Below, piece after piece: positions 55,701-64,000 of a stretch of 64,000 nucleotides of DNA. The notes beneath the pieces were generated by a model. It made no database searches. It saw only the letters and a program-made list of their open reading frames with translations, and was not told the DNA's origin. Within the stretch, counting starts at the first letter, position 1. The number at the start of each line of letters is the position of its first letter. A program made the translations under genes and the position numbers. Source of the DNA: Rhodobacterales bacterium (GTDB taxonomy: Bacteria > Pseudomonadota > Alphaproteobacteria > Rhodobacterales > Rhodobacteraceae); NCBI GenBank assembly GCA_003249215.1, contig QKJR01000012.1, positions 19,255 to 83,254 on the forward strand. Reading direction: 5' to 3'.

Positions 55701-58700
55701 CGTCGATCTCGGGCAAAGTCAGATCGCTCAGCCGCTGCGCCGTCTCGGGGCCGAGCATCCCGCGCGGCGTCAGCCCGCGTCCGGCGCGCAGATCGGCGAT
55801 CAGCGCCTCGACCTCGGCAATCAGCGCGTTCAGCCGGGCAAGCCTCTCGGCCGGCTGGCGCACCCGCACCAGACCCCAGGCGCCGTTCCACTGCGCATCC
55901 TGCGTGCCGAAGTGATAGGGCGTGTCGCGCGGCGCCAGCACGTCATGCGCCTGCAACTGCCCGAGCAGCGCCTCGAGCTCGGCCAGCGCCCGGTCCCGCG
56001 TGAGCGGCGGCGCCGCACGCAGATTGCGCATCATGATCTTTTGCACGCCGGCGATGTTGCTGTCGTAGAGGAAGGCCGACTTGAATTCGAAATGTTCCGA
56101 AATCCCGATCTCCTGCGCGGCGATCCGGCCATCCATGTTGAAGCAATCGGCGATCTGGGCATCGAAATCGCTCCAGAACTTGTGCGCATCGCTGCCCACC
56201 GGAAAGTCCTTGCTGCCCTTCTCCGCCCAGCGGTCGTATTCCTCGGGCCGCCCCGCCCGCGCGATGCGCAGCGCCGATTGCACGCCCGCGCCCTCGTAGC
56301 AGGCGCGCACCAGCGTCGTGGGCGGAGTGATGTCCTCCAGCTCGCGCATCATCGAGGGGAAGCGCTGGTCGATGTTGCGCGGCCAGGTGTAGCCCTCGAC
56401 GTTGAAGGTATGCTGTACCTCCTGCGCGCCCTGGATCAGGCGGAACTGAAGCGTGTCGCCGTCGAAGCTGTTGAGGATCGGCACCACCGGATCGCCGTGC
56501 ATCCCCGAGACGAGGACATTGGCCATGTCGCCCGCGGTATCGGTCTTCTGCCGGCTGATCTCGCAGTCGACGCTGACGCCGCTGCCGAGTTGGGCGACCC
56601 AGAAGGCCAGCGGCTGCAAGGCGCAATCGGCGCTTTGCGAGCTGTTGGTGCCGACCCGGATCGGGAAGGGCTCGCCGCGATAGTTCACCAGATAGGGATC
56701 GTGGTGATCGACCGAGATGCTCTCGGGGCGCGGCGGCGGCGAGACGGGCCGCGCCAGCCGCGCGCCCGCGACCGTAGCATCCGCGAACCCGGCCGCCCGC
56801 GCGCGATAGGTCTTGAGATAGTCCTCGAGGAAGGCCGCGGGCGTCAGGTCGGCACCCTCGTGCGGCACCGTGATCCCCGCGCTGAAAAGCTGCGGCTCCA
56901 GCCCCGTCTGATGCCCCGTCAGATCACCGGGCCGCCCCTCGGCGAGCCAGGCGGGCGGCACGTCTTCGGGGTGCGCCCACCAGATCGAGGTGCCGTGGTC
57001 GTCCACATCGCTGCCACAGATATCGCGCAGCGCCTGCGGATCGCCCGCATGACGCGCCTCGCACAGCAGCGTCGCCATCCCCTTCTTCTCACCCGGCCCG
57101 GCCATCGTGCGCTCGAAGGCCGCCGGCGTCACCCCGGCGCGCGGATCGTAGAGCGTGGCGAAATCCGCGATCGACACCGCGAATTCGCGCAAGGCCTCGG
57201 CCGTGTTCACGCCCGGCTCGGTCGCCTTGAGCGGGAAGAGATCCACGATCACCTTGCGCGCGCCGACATCGGCCGCGCTGGCCTCCACCAGCGCCCGATC
57301 GTCGCGCGGGGCGGTGCAGTCGGTGTTCGTCTCGCTGCAGATCATCGCGGTCTGCGGCTCGATCACCAGCGCGGTATAAAAACCGTGCTGCTGGATTGAC
57401 GAGGGTCCGAAATGGTCATGGCTGAAGACCGTGCGCAAGGTGCGGTCGGCCCGTCCCTGCGCGGGATCGCCCGCGCGCAGCTCGGACAGAACCGGGTCCG
57501 CGAACCAGCGCTGCGTCGTGGTCTGGAACAGCGCGCGATTTTCCCCCAGCGTGCGCTTCCAGACCGAATGATCGAAGGCCTCGGCCACATGCCAGTGCCC
57601 GTCATCGAGTTTGCAGAGCCCCGGGAACTCGCGGATCTTCAGCGCCGCGGGATCGCGCGCCTCCACGACATCCCCCGCACTTGCAGGCGCGTTCTTGGCG
57701 GCGCAGATCCGCGCCGCGATCTCGTCGGGGGCGAGCGTGCCATCCTCGTAGTTGAACCCGTTCCCCGAGCCGTCCGACGAGGTCACGTCGAATTTCACCA
57801 GATGGATATGCTGGCCGATCGTGTCGGTCGGCGTGCGCACCTGAAAATCGTCCAGCTCCAGATCCTTGGGCAATTCGTTGGTGTGGCGGAACTCGATGCA
57901 TTCCCCCGACAGTGCGCGGAAGAAGAACGGCTCCTCGCTCGCCGTGATCTTGGGCGAGATCCGCCCGCTGCCGGTCTTGTAGCCGTCCGAGACCTCGCTC
58001 AGCACGTTGATGCGCGCCTGCGGATCGTGCCAGCCCGCGCGGTTCGTCACCATGTCCACCTGCACCGCCGAAGCCTCGTAGCGGCGGTATCCGACCACCG
58101 CCGGATCGCTGGCGAAGCGCGTATCGCCAAAGCCCTGCTGCACGCTCGCGCCCGGGGCGGCCGTGACGAAGGGGTCCGCCTCGCGGATCAGCGCATCGCG
58201 GTCGATCACAACCGATCCGCCGGCCCCGTCGGTGACGTAGAAATCCGGCTTGCCGCCTGCATCGCGTTCGTAATGCACCCAGTTCGACACCTCGGCATCG
58301 CCCGCGGGCTGGCTCAGGCCCGCATCGAGGAAGACCGGTTGCTCGCCCGTGCCATCCTTCCAGAGATACTCCGACGCCCCCACCCGCCACAGCGAGGCGA
58401 GCCCCGCGGGCGCCCCGCAGGGATCGGCGAAGGGCGCACCCGGTTTCGGGGCCGAGGAATTCACCGCGAAGATGCTGCCACCGACGCTCGTGTAACCGCC
58501 CTCGGCGGGGTCGTATTCGCTCTGAGTGCCATCGGCCCGGTGCAGGCTCAGCGCAACGCCATCCGCCTCGCCCCGGTGGTGAAAGCCCATCGCGCTGCGC
58601 TCGAGCGCGGTGCCGTCATAGGGCTTGAGCTCGATCGTCGCGCTCTCGAGTTTCATCGTCAGATCGCCAAGCGCCAGCGCCGCGGCGATCACCTGCGACT

Positions 58701-61170
58701 GCAGGACCTCGCGGGCGCGCAGGCCCGCATCGCCCTGTGCCTGCGCCAGTGTGGTGGGCGCGGGATCGGCGGCCAGAGCATCGGCCACGGTCGCGGGCAG
58801 ATCGAAGGGCAGCTTGCGGGCGCTGTCATCGAGCATCACATGCCGCGGCAAGCCGCCGTCGAGATAGTCGTTCGTCACCTGCCCCGCCGCCGTCAGCTCG
58901 CGCGCAATATCCATCGGCGCTTGAGGCGGACGGTGCCCCGGCTTGCCCGCAACATAGAACGGATAGCCCGGGAAGGTTTCGAGCGCGACCGGCGTGTCGC
59001 TTGGCGCGGGCGCGGCCGGCCCGCCGCTGATCCCGCCCGTCTCGTCGAGGCTCGCCACCGTCTCGGGATAGCTCGGCAGCACCGGCCAGGCCTGACCGGG
59101 CAGCGGCACGAGCGCGGGCACCGGCGTGCCGAGCTGGCGCCGCATGAGCCGCTCGACGCGGTTCCCGCCCGCATCCCGCACCTTCTCGACCAGCGCCGCC
59201 CCCGGCTCGATCCAGGCGCCGGTCGTGTCCGCAACCGACCCGGGCCGCTTGAGCGCCCGCACCGCCGCGCTCATCTCGGCCAGCGACAGGACCGGCTCCC
59301 ATTGCCCGTCGGGCAGCTTGCGCGTGCCGTCCTCGAGCACGTCATGCACGCGCCACAGCTCCCACATGCCCTGGGCGAAATGCGGATAGAGGTGACAGTG
59401 AAAGATCGAATCCCCCACCGTGCGGTTGCGATTGCCCGATCCCAGCGTCTCGAACCAGCCGGGCAGGTCGCCCTCGCCCTTGTGATAGACCTCCATCCCG
59501 CCTTGATAGATGTCATAGCTGAAGCCCTGCTGCGGGCCGACCGTCTGGCTGTCGAGATAGGACCCCCGCCCGCCGTCATTGCCCGCAAACCACTGATGCG
59601 CATGCAGGTGGAAGACATGCGTCTCCTTGGGGCCGGCGTGGAAATTGCGGAACACCACCCGGTCGTTCAGATAGGAATGATGCACATTCGAGGGATCGTC
59701 GCTGAATTGCTCGAGCAGTGCCGGATCGCCATTCGCCCAGGAGGTCAGGAAGAACTCCTCATAGAGGCATTCCGCGCAATTCGCCGCCGGGCCGATCCCC
59801 TTGCGGTTCGCGAGCAGCATGTCGCCCATGCCGCTCGCGCCATAGTTGATCGCGAAGCCGTCGCGCACCCCTGCGAGCTGCCCCCCGCCGAAGGCGCCCA
59901 GCTCCTCGAAATTGCGCGCATAGAAGCTCTTCAACTCGTCATGGAAGAAGACCGAGAATTCGCGGAAACTCTCGTCCGGGGCATCCTTGCGATAGATGAT
60001 CGCGTTGAGATCGGCATGCACCAGCTCCTGCGCGCCCGGCGCCACCTCGCGCAGCATGTCGAGCACCGGCACCTTGCCCGGGCTCAGATCGTCGGCCCCC
60101 GCCGCGCGCGTCGCCTCATAGGGTTTCATGTCCTCGAACGCCTCGGGGGCGCGGGCATGGCGCACCGTGCCCCCCACCTGCGGCGGAAAGGCCGCGTCGA
60201 AGCCTGCCCGGGTCAACTGGCTGCGATACCAGCGGCTGTCCGCACGCTCGGCCACGACGGCCCCGAAGAGCCCATGCGTGATCGAGCCGCCATCGCCCTC
60301 GCCCCCGGCAGGCGCCCCGGTCGAGGCCATGAAGAACGGCCCCTCGCGCTCGACCATGTAGAAGCAATCGACCGATGCCCCCGGCCCGATCGCACCCAGC
60401 CCCTTGCAGGCATCCGGCGCCTCGGCGATCCGCCCGTCGGCGATGACGAAGGCGGTCAGCCCCTGGATCGCCATGTTCGCGCCCCGGCTATAGGGCCAGT
60501 CGGGCGCGCGTTCGGTCGCACCCGGCTCGGCCGCATCGACATGGCCGGGCAAGCCACAGGTCACCTCGCCATGATCCTTCTGGCCCGGATCACCCCACGA
60601 GACCCAGTCGCGCAACAGGTGGAACAGGTTGCCCCGGTTCGGCGGCGGCGCCTTGGCATCGCAGAAATCGCGCGACAGGTCGGGCGCTGCATCGGGCCGC
60701 GCCGCGCCCTCTTCGAGCGGGCGCAACAGGTTGGTGAGCCGCACATGCAGCACATCCCCCACATTCGCCCGCAGCGTCAGCGGCCGCGGCCGCTTGCAAT
60801 CCTTGAGCCGCACCGCCCCCGGCGCGAGGCCCTTGCCGAAGCCCTCAGTCCCGTCGAGCGTATCGCAATCATCCGCGCTCAGATGCGTGACCGGGCGGTC
60901 GACACCGACCACGTCGCGGCGCAGCGCATAGATCATCCCGAAGGGGTTGAAGCTGCCGAACCGGTTGTAGACCAGCATCTGATCCATCGCGACCACATCG
61001 GCACAGACCGTGCGCCCGAACTGTCGCTGCGCCTCGGGCAGCAGCCCGTTCAATGTCTCGTGGATCGCGGTGCACCGGATCGGCGCGTCCGGGATCGGCG
61101 CATCTGCGCGAGCGCTCGTTGCGGCAAGGGTGAAAAACGGCAGCAGAAAACAGGCTCGAAGAAAGCGCAT
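52783..61170 (-). CDS. Giant secreted multicopper oxidase (2795 aa), MnxG/MofA-like
   Basis: The 2795-aa product has a signal peptide (MRFLRACFLLPFFTLAATSARA). All four copper motifs are visible: HVFHLH (H518, H521, H523) and HCHLYPHFAQGM (H591, C592, H593, H597, M602), then, further along, QHIH (H1121, H1123) and SHDH (H1251, H1253). That gives ten histidines, one type-1 cysteine and one methionine, a full four-copper set, but with the laccase motif pairs in swapped order. The remaining ~1500 residues include cupredoxin-like pieces (e.g. RAGGVWGLIDV near 2760). No frameshift was seen. Very large oxidases of the MnxG/MofA manganese-oxidising type are the closest match; the substrate is inferred. 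First gene of a four-gene overlapping unit. Confidence 0.85.
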   Translation of the reverse strand: MRFLRACFLLPFFTLAATSARADAPIPDAPIRCTAIHETLNGLLPEAQRQFGRTVCADVVAMDQMLVYNRFGSFNPFGMIYALRRDVVGVDRPVTHLSADDCDTLDGTEGFGKGLAPGAVRLKDCKRPRPLTLRANVGDVLHVRLTNLLRPLEEGAARPDAAPDLSRDFCDAKAPPPNRGNLFHLLRDWVSWGDPGQKDHGEVTCGLPGHVDAAEPGATERAPDWPYSRGANMAIQGLTAFVIADGRIAEAPDACKGLGAIGPGASVDCFYMVEREGPFFMASTGAPAGGEGDGGSITHGLFGAVVAERADSRWYRSQLTRAGFDAAFPPQVGGTVRHARAPEAFEDMKPYEATRAAGADDLSPGKVPVLDMLREVAPGAQELVHADLNAIIYRKDAPDESFREFSVFFHDELKSFYARNFEELGAFGGGQLAGVRDGFAINYGASGMGDMLLANRKGIGPAANCAECLYEEFFLTSWANGDPALLEQFSDDPSNVHHSYLNDRVVFRNFHAGPKETHVFHLHAHQWFAGNDGGRGSYLDSQTVGPQQGFSYDIYQGGMEVYHKGEGDLPGWFETLGSGNRNRTVGDSIFHCHLYPHFAQGMWELWRVHDVLEDGTRKLPDGQWEPVLSLAEMSAAVRALKRPGSVADTTGAWIEPGAALVEKVRDAGGNRVERLMRRQLGTPVPALVPLPGQAWPVLPSYPETVASLDETGGISGGPAAPAPSDTPVALETFPGYPFYVAGKPGHRPPQAPMDIARELTAAGQVTNDYLDGGLPRHVMLDDSARKLPFDLPATVADALAADPAPTTLAQAQGDAGLRAREVLQSQVIAAALALGDLTMKLESATIELKPYDGTALERSAMGFHHRGEADGVALSLHRADGTQSEYDPAEGGYTSVGGSIFAVNSSAPKPGAPFADPCGAPAGLASLWRVGASEYLWKDGTGEQPVFLDAGLSQPAGDAEVSNWVHYERDAGGKPDFYVTDGAGGSVVIDRDALIREADPFVTAAPGASVQQGFGDTRFASDPAVVGYRRYEASAVQVDMVTNRAGWHDPQARINVLSEVSDGYKTGSGRISPKITASEEPFFFRALSGECIEFRHTNELPKDLELDDFQVRTPTDTIGQHIHLVKFDVTSSDGSGNGFNYEDGTLAPDEIAARICAAKNAPASAGDVVEARDPAALKIREFPGLCKLDDGHWHVAEAFDHSVWKRTLGENRALFQTTTQRWFADPVLSELRAGDPAQGRADRTLRTVFSHDHFGPSSIQQHGFYTALVIEPQTAMICSETNTDCTAPRDDRALVEASAADVGARKVIVDLFPLKATEPGVNTAEALREFAVSIADFATLYDPRAGVTPAAFERTMAGPGEKKGMATLLCEARHAGDPQALRDICGSDVDDHGTSIWWAHPEDVPPAWLAEGRPGDLTGHQTGLEPQLFSAGITVPHEGADLTPAAFLEDYLKTYRARAAGFADATVAGARLARPVSPPPRPESISVDHHDPYLVNYRGEPFPIRVGTNSSQSADCALQPLAFWVAQLGSGVSVDCEISRQKTDTAGDMANVLVSGMHGDPVVPILNSFDGDTLQFRLIQGAQEVQHTFNVEGYTWPRNIDQRFPSMMRELEDITPPTTLVRACYEGAGVQSALRIARAGRPEEYDRWAEKGSKDFPVGSDAHKFWSDFDAQIADCFNMDGRIAAQEIGISEHFEFKSAFLYDSNIAGVQKIMMRNLRAAPPLTRDRALAELEALLGQLQAHDVLAPRDTPYHFGTQDAQWNGAWGLVRVRQPAERLARLNALIAEVEALIADLRAGRGLTPRGMLGPETAQRLSDLTLPEIDDLLDRPMPGLAVTTPVALPAPVGSAPTLPLPAGTGTPLPRDEIQQSAALLPLAAYTGSQPVGMQALRLLDRLRPGVDLPGILRPRPSETPEDYTRVADCDERAPRVYAAVAAIESETVFPGGILGTPYSDELRDHDGLFLALLDPRGLIRPDAPGAVTEEDLNEPASWVGIPRSRIIKAIQASYDRPEPLVLNVKAGDCVNVTLLNALSFEGKAADPARQDMRDRPGDAEMPGITSINVDPNWSGNTTTKPGHNIPVDVRQIRDGSEVRPSARLAVTLPLPVVTPQSAIGRPFGQNPVLALDGVRGADADPLLEIRNPVAPDQMAQIEQFEFYAGLAWGRRPGAAVAPDLVLSALPPAVLNLPVTVGAAQTLGDVVEAVRTERVGIAQDLAARVERISAEPVTPAPGTIIRPLERPGLTLPTGSALRPQPRPTTPGAALRERIALPEMVRRADQLRQVAPVLDGLEVTLGAEPALRSRIEAVLGAGGITSERLSAELGALAPRREALQRQEERLATAVKALSTLSVDYKPYAFGALPIKSFGDLIGHPTHGLIGAVTVAPQSASLSEERVRRLGFDDPACNRLLIGRDNLPVLRERTLERLLGLPRGGITPQLPQLGLAARPPLCRSFVMVPRSRDDGARKPVSIGATTLSVSDPFGARHRIRQVTLFWQDGLNHRDARSANSWKPPLRFTGRLTLDELQVLVRERPELAGLPLAQVVPRDGPALPEALLRGNPTLGDAVGRIATLPGRQMEFTLPPEVLERLDLGDLVAVPVGDRSAEKIVADCKICDDSYDFGEKGVSFRAEPFDVRLRGWQGNPTGIERHYDFNAYEYGAVTDPGDTSASFFRLAANELPAWPKAPLPVVRAVAGEELVVHVVHPGGRARQRAFVAIAQDYDDLFPGFGFPRGALLAPGKATTASITKPLEAGCYLFFDGPTQIRAGGVWGLIDVVSQADLNGRALEDSAASRCQRGGR

Positions 61171-61480
61171 TTGGCCCCCCGATCAATACAACTTATTGGT
61201 GTGGTTTCTTCCAGCCTAGCAAACTTTTCATACGATGTCTGCGCACAAATTTACGCTACGTAATGCCCTGAGCCGATTACAGGAATCCGATCGTTTTTTC
61301 GCAACGGAGCGATTCGGATCACGGCGGCAACGCGCGGACGCCTTGGCGCTTACATTCGCCAGGCCGGCATGGCGCCGTCGAGCCCTGCGTTGCGGGGCGG
61401 CCCGCTCCGGGTCTTGTATATCGGGGGCGGTCCGCTCTGAGCTCCTCCCCGGCATTCGGACCGGTACGGAAGCTACGATC
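61171..61480. other. Upstream region of the multicopper oxidase operon
   Basis: Contains no supported gene. The part nearest the oxidase start (61185-61265) is clearly AT-richer than the surroundings and should hold the operon promoter on the minus strand, though I could not define -35/-10 boxes. An imperfect inverted repeat (ATCCGATCG near 61287 and CGATTCGGAT near 61311) is present. Confidence 0.5.
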
Positions 61481-61517
61481 TGACGCTGCGGGTCACCCCG
61501 AACGCGGGGACCGGAGC

Positions 61518-61662
61518 ATGTCGAAACGCAGGCCCCACGACGCGGACGTCAAGGCTCGCGTCGCGCTGGAAGTCCTTGCAGGGCGAGCGTACCGTGTCAG
61601 AACTCGCCTCGGACTGCGGCGTTCATCCGACCATGATCCGGCAGTGGTGCGAGCCGCATTGA
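61518..61662 (+). pseudogene. Frameshifted IS3-family transposase orfA fragment
   Basis: From ATG 61518 the frame reads MSKRRPHDADVKARVALEVL, the usual IS3 OrfA opening. After LAG the reading must shift to continue as GERTVSELASDCGVHPTMIRQW and then stops. The helix-turn-helix region is thus recognisable but split over two frames, and the C-terminal half is missing. Confidence 0.75.
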
Positions 61663-61805
61663 AGCGAGCCATTGGTTCGAGCGGCCATGCAACGTCAGGG
61701 TTCGCAGCTCACGTCCTTTGCCTGCACCGACCAGCAGAAACGGATCGGCGCCCGGATCTCCCTCTCGGCGATTGCTTGCAATCGCCTGCGGGCAACGGAT
61801 GGCTG

Positions 61806-62040
61806 GCTGGGGGCGCCGCCTCGACAACATCTTCACCGAACGCCGCTGGCGGTCCCTGAAACATGAGGCGTCTACCTGCCCGCCTGAGAGACCGGCTCGC
61901 AGACGAAGGTGGGCGTTCTTCTGCAACCGCCAGCGGCCCCGAGCCGCCCATGGCGAACAGCCGCCCGCCGAGACCTCTTTCAACCAGATCGAAACCGACC
62001 AGCAGGAGAAGGCAGTGGCTTCAATTCCGCCAGATCCTGT
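61806..62040 (+). pseudogene. IS3-family transposase orfB, C-terminal remnant
   Basis: The frame reads RRLDNIFTERRWRSLKHE, matching the DNIF.ERLWRSLK.E block around the last catalytic glutamate of IS3 OrfB, and then, after a degenerate stretch, NRQRPRAAHGEQPPAE and NQIETDQQ, matching the OrfB C-terminus. The catalytic N-terminal part (first two acidic residues) is missing. Confidence 0.72.
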
Positions 62041-62367
62041 CCAAGAGATGGCGAGAAGTTCACCAAGCCTCAGGATATGCGACCGAAACACCCTGATCTG
62101 TCGCGAATGGACCAGACGGCAGCATGAGCGGGGTCTGATTTGCACCGCCCCACCTGCAAACCCCGGCGCGCGACTTCACCCATCGGCGCCCGATCTGGCC
62201 ATCCTGTCGAAAACCCTGTTTTCCAAGCGGGCCGACAGGGATTATGCTGGGGGTAGACGTGGCAAAGGCTTGCAAGTTTCGCGCGCTCTGTATACAACGG
62301 CATACCGAAACGTCCGCACGCCGGCCGCCCGCTTCGCCATCATGTCAGTCAGCCATTGGGAACGCAG
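62041..62367. other. Gap between IS remnant and acnB
   Basis: No gene is supported in these ~330 bases. They should hold the acnB promoter; apart from the palindrome at 62289-62296 nothing is recognised. Confidence 0.5.
62289..62296. promoter_or_regulatory. Palindrome TGTATACA upstream of acnB
   Basis: TGTATACA lies 72 bp before the acnB ATG, with a half-match GCATACC shortly after it. TGTATAC-type palindromes are typical sites of some GntR-family regulators, so this may be an acnB operator. Only eight bases, so weak. Confidence 0.3.
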
Positions 62368-64000
62368 ATGAGTCTCTATGCCCGCTACCTCGAAGAGATC
62401 GAAACCCGCAAAGCACAGGGCCTCAGCCCCAAGCCGATCGACGACGGCGCGCTGACGGCCGAGATCGTCGCGCAGATCCGTGATGCCGCGCATCCGCACC
62501 GCGCCGATTCGCTGCAGTATTTCATCTACAACACCCTGCCCGGCACCACCGCCGCCGCGGGTGTGAAGGCCGAGTTCCTGAAAGAGATCGTGCTGGGTCA
62601 GACGGTGGTTCCGGAAATCACCCCGGCCTTCGCGCTGGAACTGCTGTCGCACATGAAGGGCGGGCCCTCGGTGCGCGTGCTGCTTGACGTGGCGCTCGGC
62701 GACGACAAGGCGATCGCCGAACAGGCCGCCGAGGTCCTCAAGACCCAGGTCTTCCTTTACGATGCCGACACCGACCGCCTCAAAGCCGCGCATGAGGCGG
62801 GCAATGCGATCGCGACCGACATCCTGCAAAGCTATGCCAAGGCCGAGTTCTTCACCAGCCTGCCCGATGTCGAGGACGAGATCGAAATCGTCACCCTCAT
62901 CGCGGCCGAGGGCGACATCTCGACCGACCTCCTCTCGCCCGGCAACCAGGCGCACTCGCGCGCCGACCGCGAGCTGCACGGGCTTTGCATGTGCGACGAG
63001 GCCGCGCAGCAGACGATCCGTGATCTGAAGATCCAGCACCCCGGCAAGCGCATCATGATGATCGCTGAAAAGGGCACGATGGGCGTGGGCTCGAGCCGGA
63101 TGTCGGGCGTAAACAACGTAGCACTCTGGACCGGCAAGCAGGCCTCGCCCTATGTGCCCTTCGTCAACATCGCCCCGGTCGTGGCCGGCACCAATGGCAT
63201 CTCGCCGATCTTCGCGACCACGGTCGACGTGACCGGCGGGATCGGGGTCAACCTCAAGAACTGGGTCAAGAAGACCGACGAGAACGGCAAGGCGATCCTG
63301 AACAACGACGGCAACCCGATCCTCGAGCAGAAATTCTCGGTGACCACCGGCACCGTGCTCAAAATCGACACCAAGAAGAAGAAACTGCTCAGCGAGGACG
63401 GCGAAGAGCTGGCCGATCTGTCCAGCTCCTTCACGCCCCAGAAGGTCGAGTTCATGAAGGCCGGCGGCTCCTACGCCATCGTCTTCGGCAAGAAACTGCA
63501 GACCGTCGCGGCCGAGATCCTCGGCGTCGAGGCGCCCAAGGTCTTCGCCCCCTCGAAAGAGATCAGCGTCCCGGGTCAGGGCCTGACCGCGGTCGAGAAG
63601 ATCTTCAACGCCAATGCCCGCGGCGTCGCGCCCGGCAAGGTGCTGCACGCCGGTTCGGACGTGCGCGTGCGCGTGAACATCGTCGGCTCGCAGGACACCA
63701 CCGGCCCGATGACTGCGCAGGAACTCGAGGCGATGGCCGCCACCGTGATCTCGCCGCTGGTTGACGGTGCCTATCAGTCGGGCTGCCACACCGCTTCGGT
63801 CTGGGACAAGAAGGCGCAGGACAACATTCCGAAGCTGATGTCCTTCATGAACAGCTTCGGCCTTGTGACCGCGCGCGACCCCAAGGGCGAATATCACGCG
63901 ATGACCGACGTGATCCACAAGGTGCTCAACGACATCACCGTGGATGACTGGGCGATCATCATCGGCGGCGACAGCCACACCCGGATGTCCAAAGGCGTGG
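62368..64000 (+). CDS. acnB: Aconitate hydratase B / 2-methylisocitrate dehydratase, N-terminal part
   Basis: AcnB interconverts citrate and isocitrate through a 4Fe-4S cluster in the citric acid cycle and can also dehydrate 2-methylisocitrate. The frame runs from ATG 62368 off the right edge (544 codons of about 860-930). The N-terminal HEAT-like domain (MSLYARYLEEIETRKAQG) comes first, followed by the swivel domain (EKGTMGVGSSRMSGVNN) and the start of the catalytic part with GDSHTRMSKGV. That domain order is specific to AcnB, not AcnA. The cluster cysteines lie outside or near the edge of the window. Confidence 0.95.
   Translation, partial: MSLYARYLEEIETRKAQGLSPKPIDDGALTAEIVAQIRDAAHPHRADSLQYFIYNTLPGTTAAAGVKAEFLKEIVLGQTVVPEITPAFALELLSHMKGGPSVRVLLDVALGDDKAIAEQAAEVLKTQVFLYDADTDRLKAAHEAGNAIATDILQSYAKAEFFTSLPDVEDEIEIVTLIAAEGDISTDLLSPGNQAHSRADRELHGLCMCDEAAQQTIRDLKIQHPGKRIMMIAEKGTMGVGSSRMSGVNNVALWTGKQASPYVPFVNIAPVVAGTNGISPIFATTVDVTGGIGVNLKNWVKKTDENGKAILNNDGNPILEQKFSVTTGTVLKIDTKKKKLLSEDGEELADLSSSFTPQKVEFMKAGGSYAIVFGKKLQTVAAEILGVEAPKVFAPSKEISVPGQGLTAVEKIFNANARGVAPGKVLHAGSDVRVRVNIVGSQDTTGPMTAQELEAMAATVISPLVDGAYQSGCHTASVWDKKAQDNIPKLMSFMNSFGLVTARDPKGEYHAMTDVIHKVLNDITVDDWAIIIGGDSHTRMSKGV

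Larger units (their letters stand above)
61481..62040 (+). mobile_element. IS3-family insertion sequence remnant
   Basis: The segment begins with TGACGCTGCGGGTCACCCC, plausible as a left inverted repeat, and contains broken pieces of orfA and orfB of an IS3-family element. No matching right inverted repeat was found and the middle of orfB is gone, so it cannot move by itself. It lies between the oxidase operon and acnB. Edges are approximate. Confidence 0.7.

Noticed and set aside
53050..61263. Very long open frames on the plus strand opposite the giant oxidase (57412-61263 and 53050-57399)
   Set aside because: Arginine/proline/alanine-rich translations with no family resemblance, as expected for the antisense of a GC-rich gene; the minus-strand frame has signal peptide and copper motifs.
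61597..62145. Minus-strand frame across the IS remnant
   Set aside because: No recognisable family; the plus-strand pieces match IS3 transposases.

Overview
The window is a GC-rich, densely coded stretch from an alphaproteobacterium, most likely of the Rhodobacteraceae. This is inferred from the oxygen-dependent (CobG/CobF) cobalamin pathway, the DUF1636-CobW-CobN order, overlapping start/stop codons throughout, and the kind of iron, sulfur and efflux modules present. No rRNA, tRNA or CRISPR array was seen.
Layout. Positions 1-14642 hold a cobalamin cluster: the end of a cobalt-type ABC ATPase, cobO on the minus strand, a cobalamin riboswitch, then DUF1636-cobW-cobN-cobG-cobH-cobI-cobJ, an inverted cobK, and cobL-cobE-cobM-cobB-cobF. 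Positions 14639-28959 are about iron: a FatBCD-like siderophore ABC transporter, DUF2218, a siderophore-esterase-like hydrolase, a TonB-dependent receptor with a divergent AraC regulator, exbB-exbD-tonB, and an FbpABC-type transporter whose ATPase gene is separated from the other two by a decayed gene. Positions 29049-31269 hold a sulfurtransferase, a YeeE/YedE permease and a 54-aa protein. Positions 31488-33536 carry a histidine kinase, a damaged response regulator and a truncated membrane-protein gene joined to it by an apparent deletion. Positions 33909-40463 encode an RND tripartite efflux pump and its divergent TetR regulator, with a clear palindromic operator between them.
Positions 40523-46049 hold an Lrp-type regulator, an Rrf2-type regulator with four cysteines, and a sulfate ABC operon (sbp-cysT-cysW-cysA) preceded by two small overlapping reading frames. 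A 12-bp motif occurs upstream of both the Rrf2 gene and the sulfate operon. Then come a ribbon-helix-helix protein, a glyoxalase I, and a Tat-exported GMC oxidoreductase pair. On the minus strand from 61170 to 49193 is the most unusual unit: a 2795-residue secreted multicopper oxidase with all four copper motifs in permuted order, a secreted propeller-like protein, a SCO1/SenC copper chaperone and a cytochrome c fused to a periplasmic-binding-like domain, all start/stop-overlapped. It looks like an envelope metal-oxidising or electron-transfer system of the MnxG/MofA kind. An IS3-family remnant separates it from the partial acnB gene at the right edge.
The genes form a metal and sulfur economy region: cobalamin synthesis under B12 control, siderophore and ferric iron import, sulfate uptake, drug efflux, and a copper-dependent extracytoplasmic oxidase.
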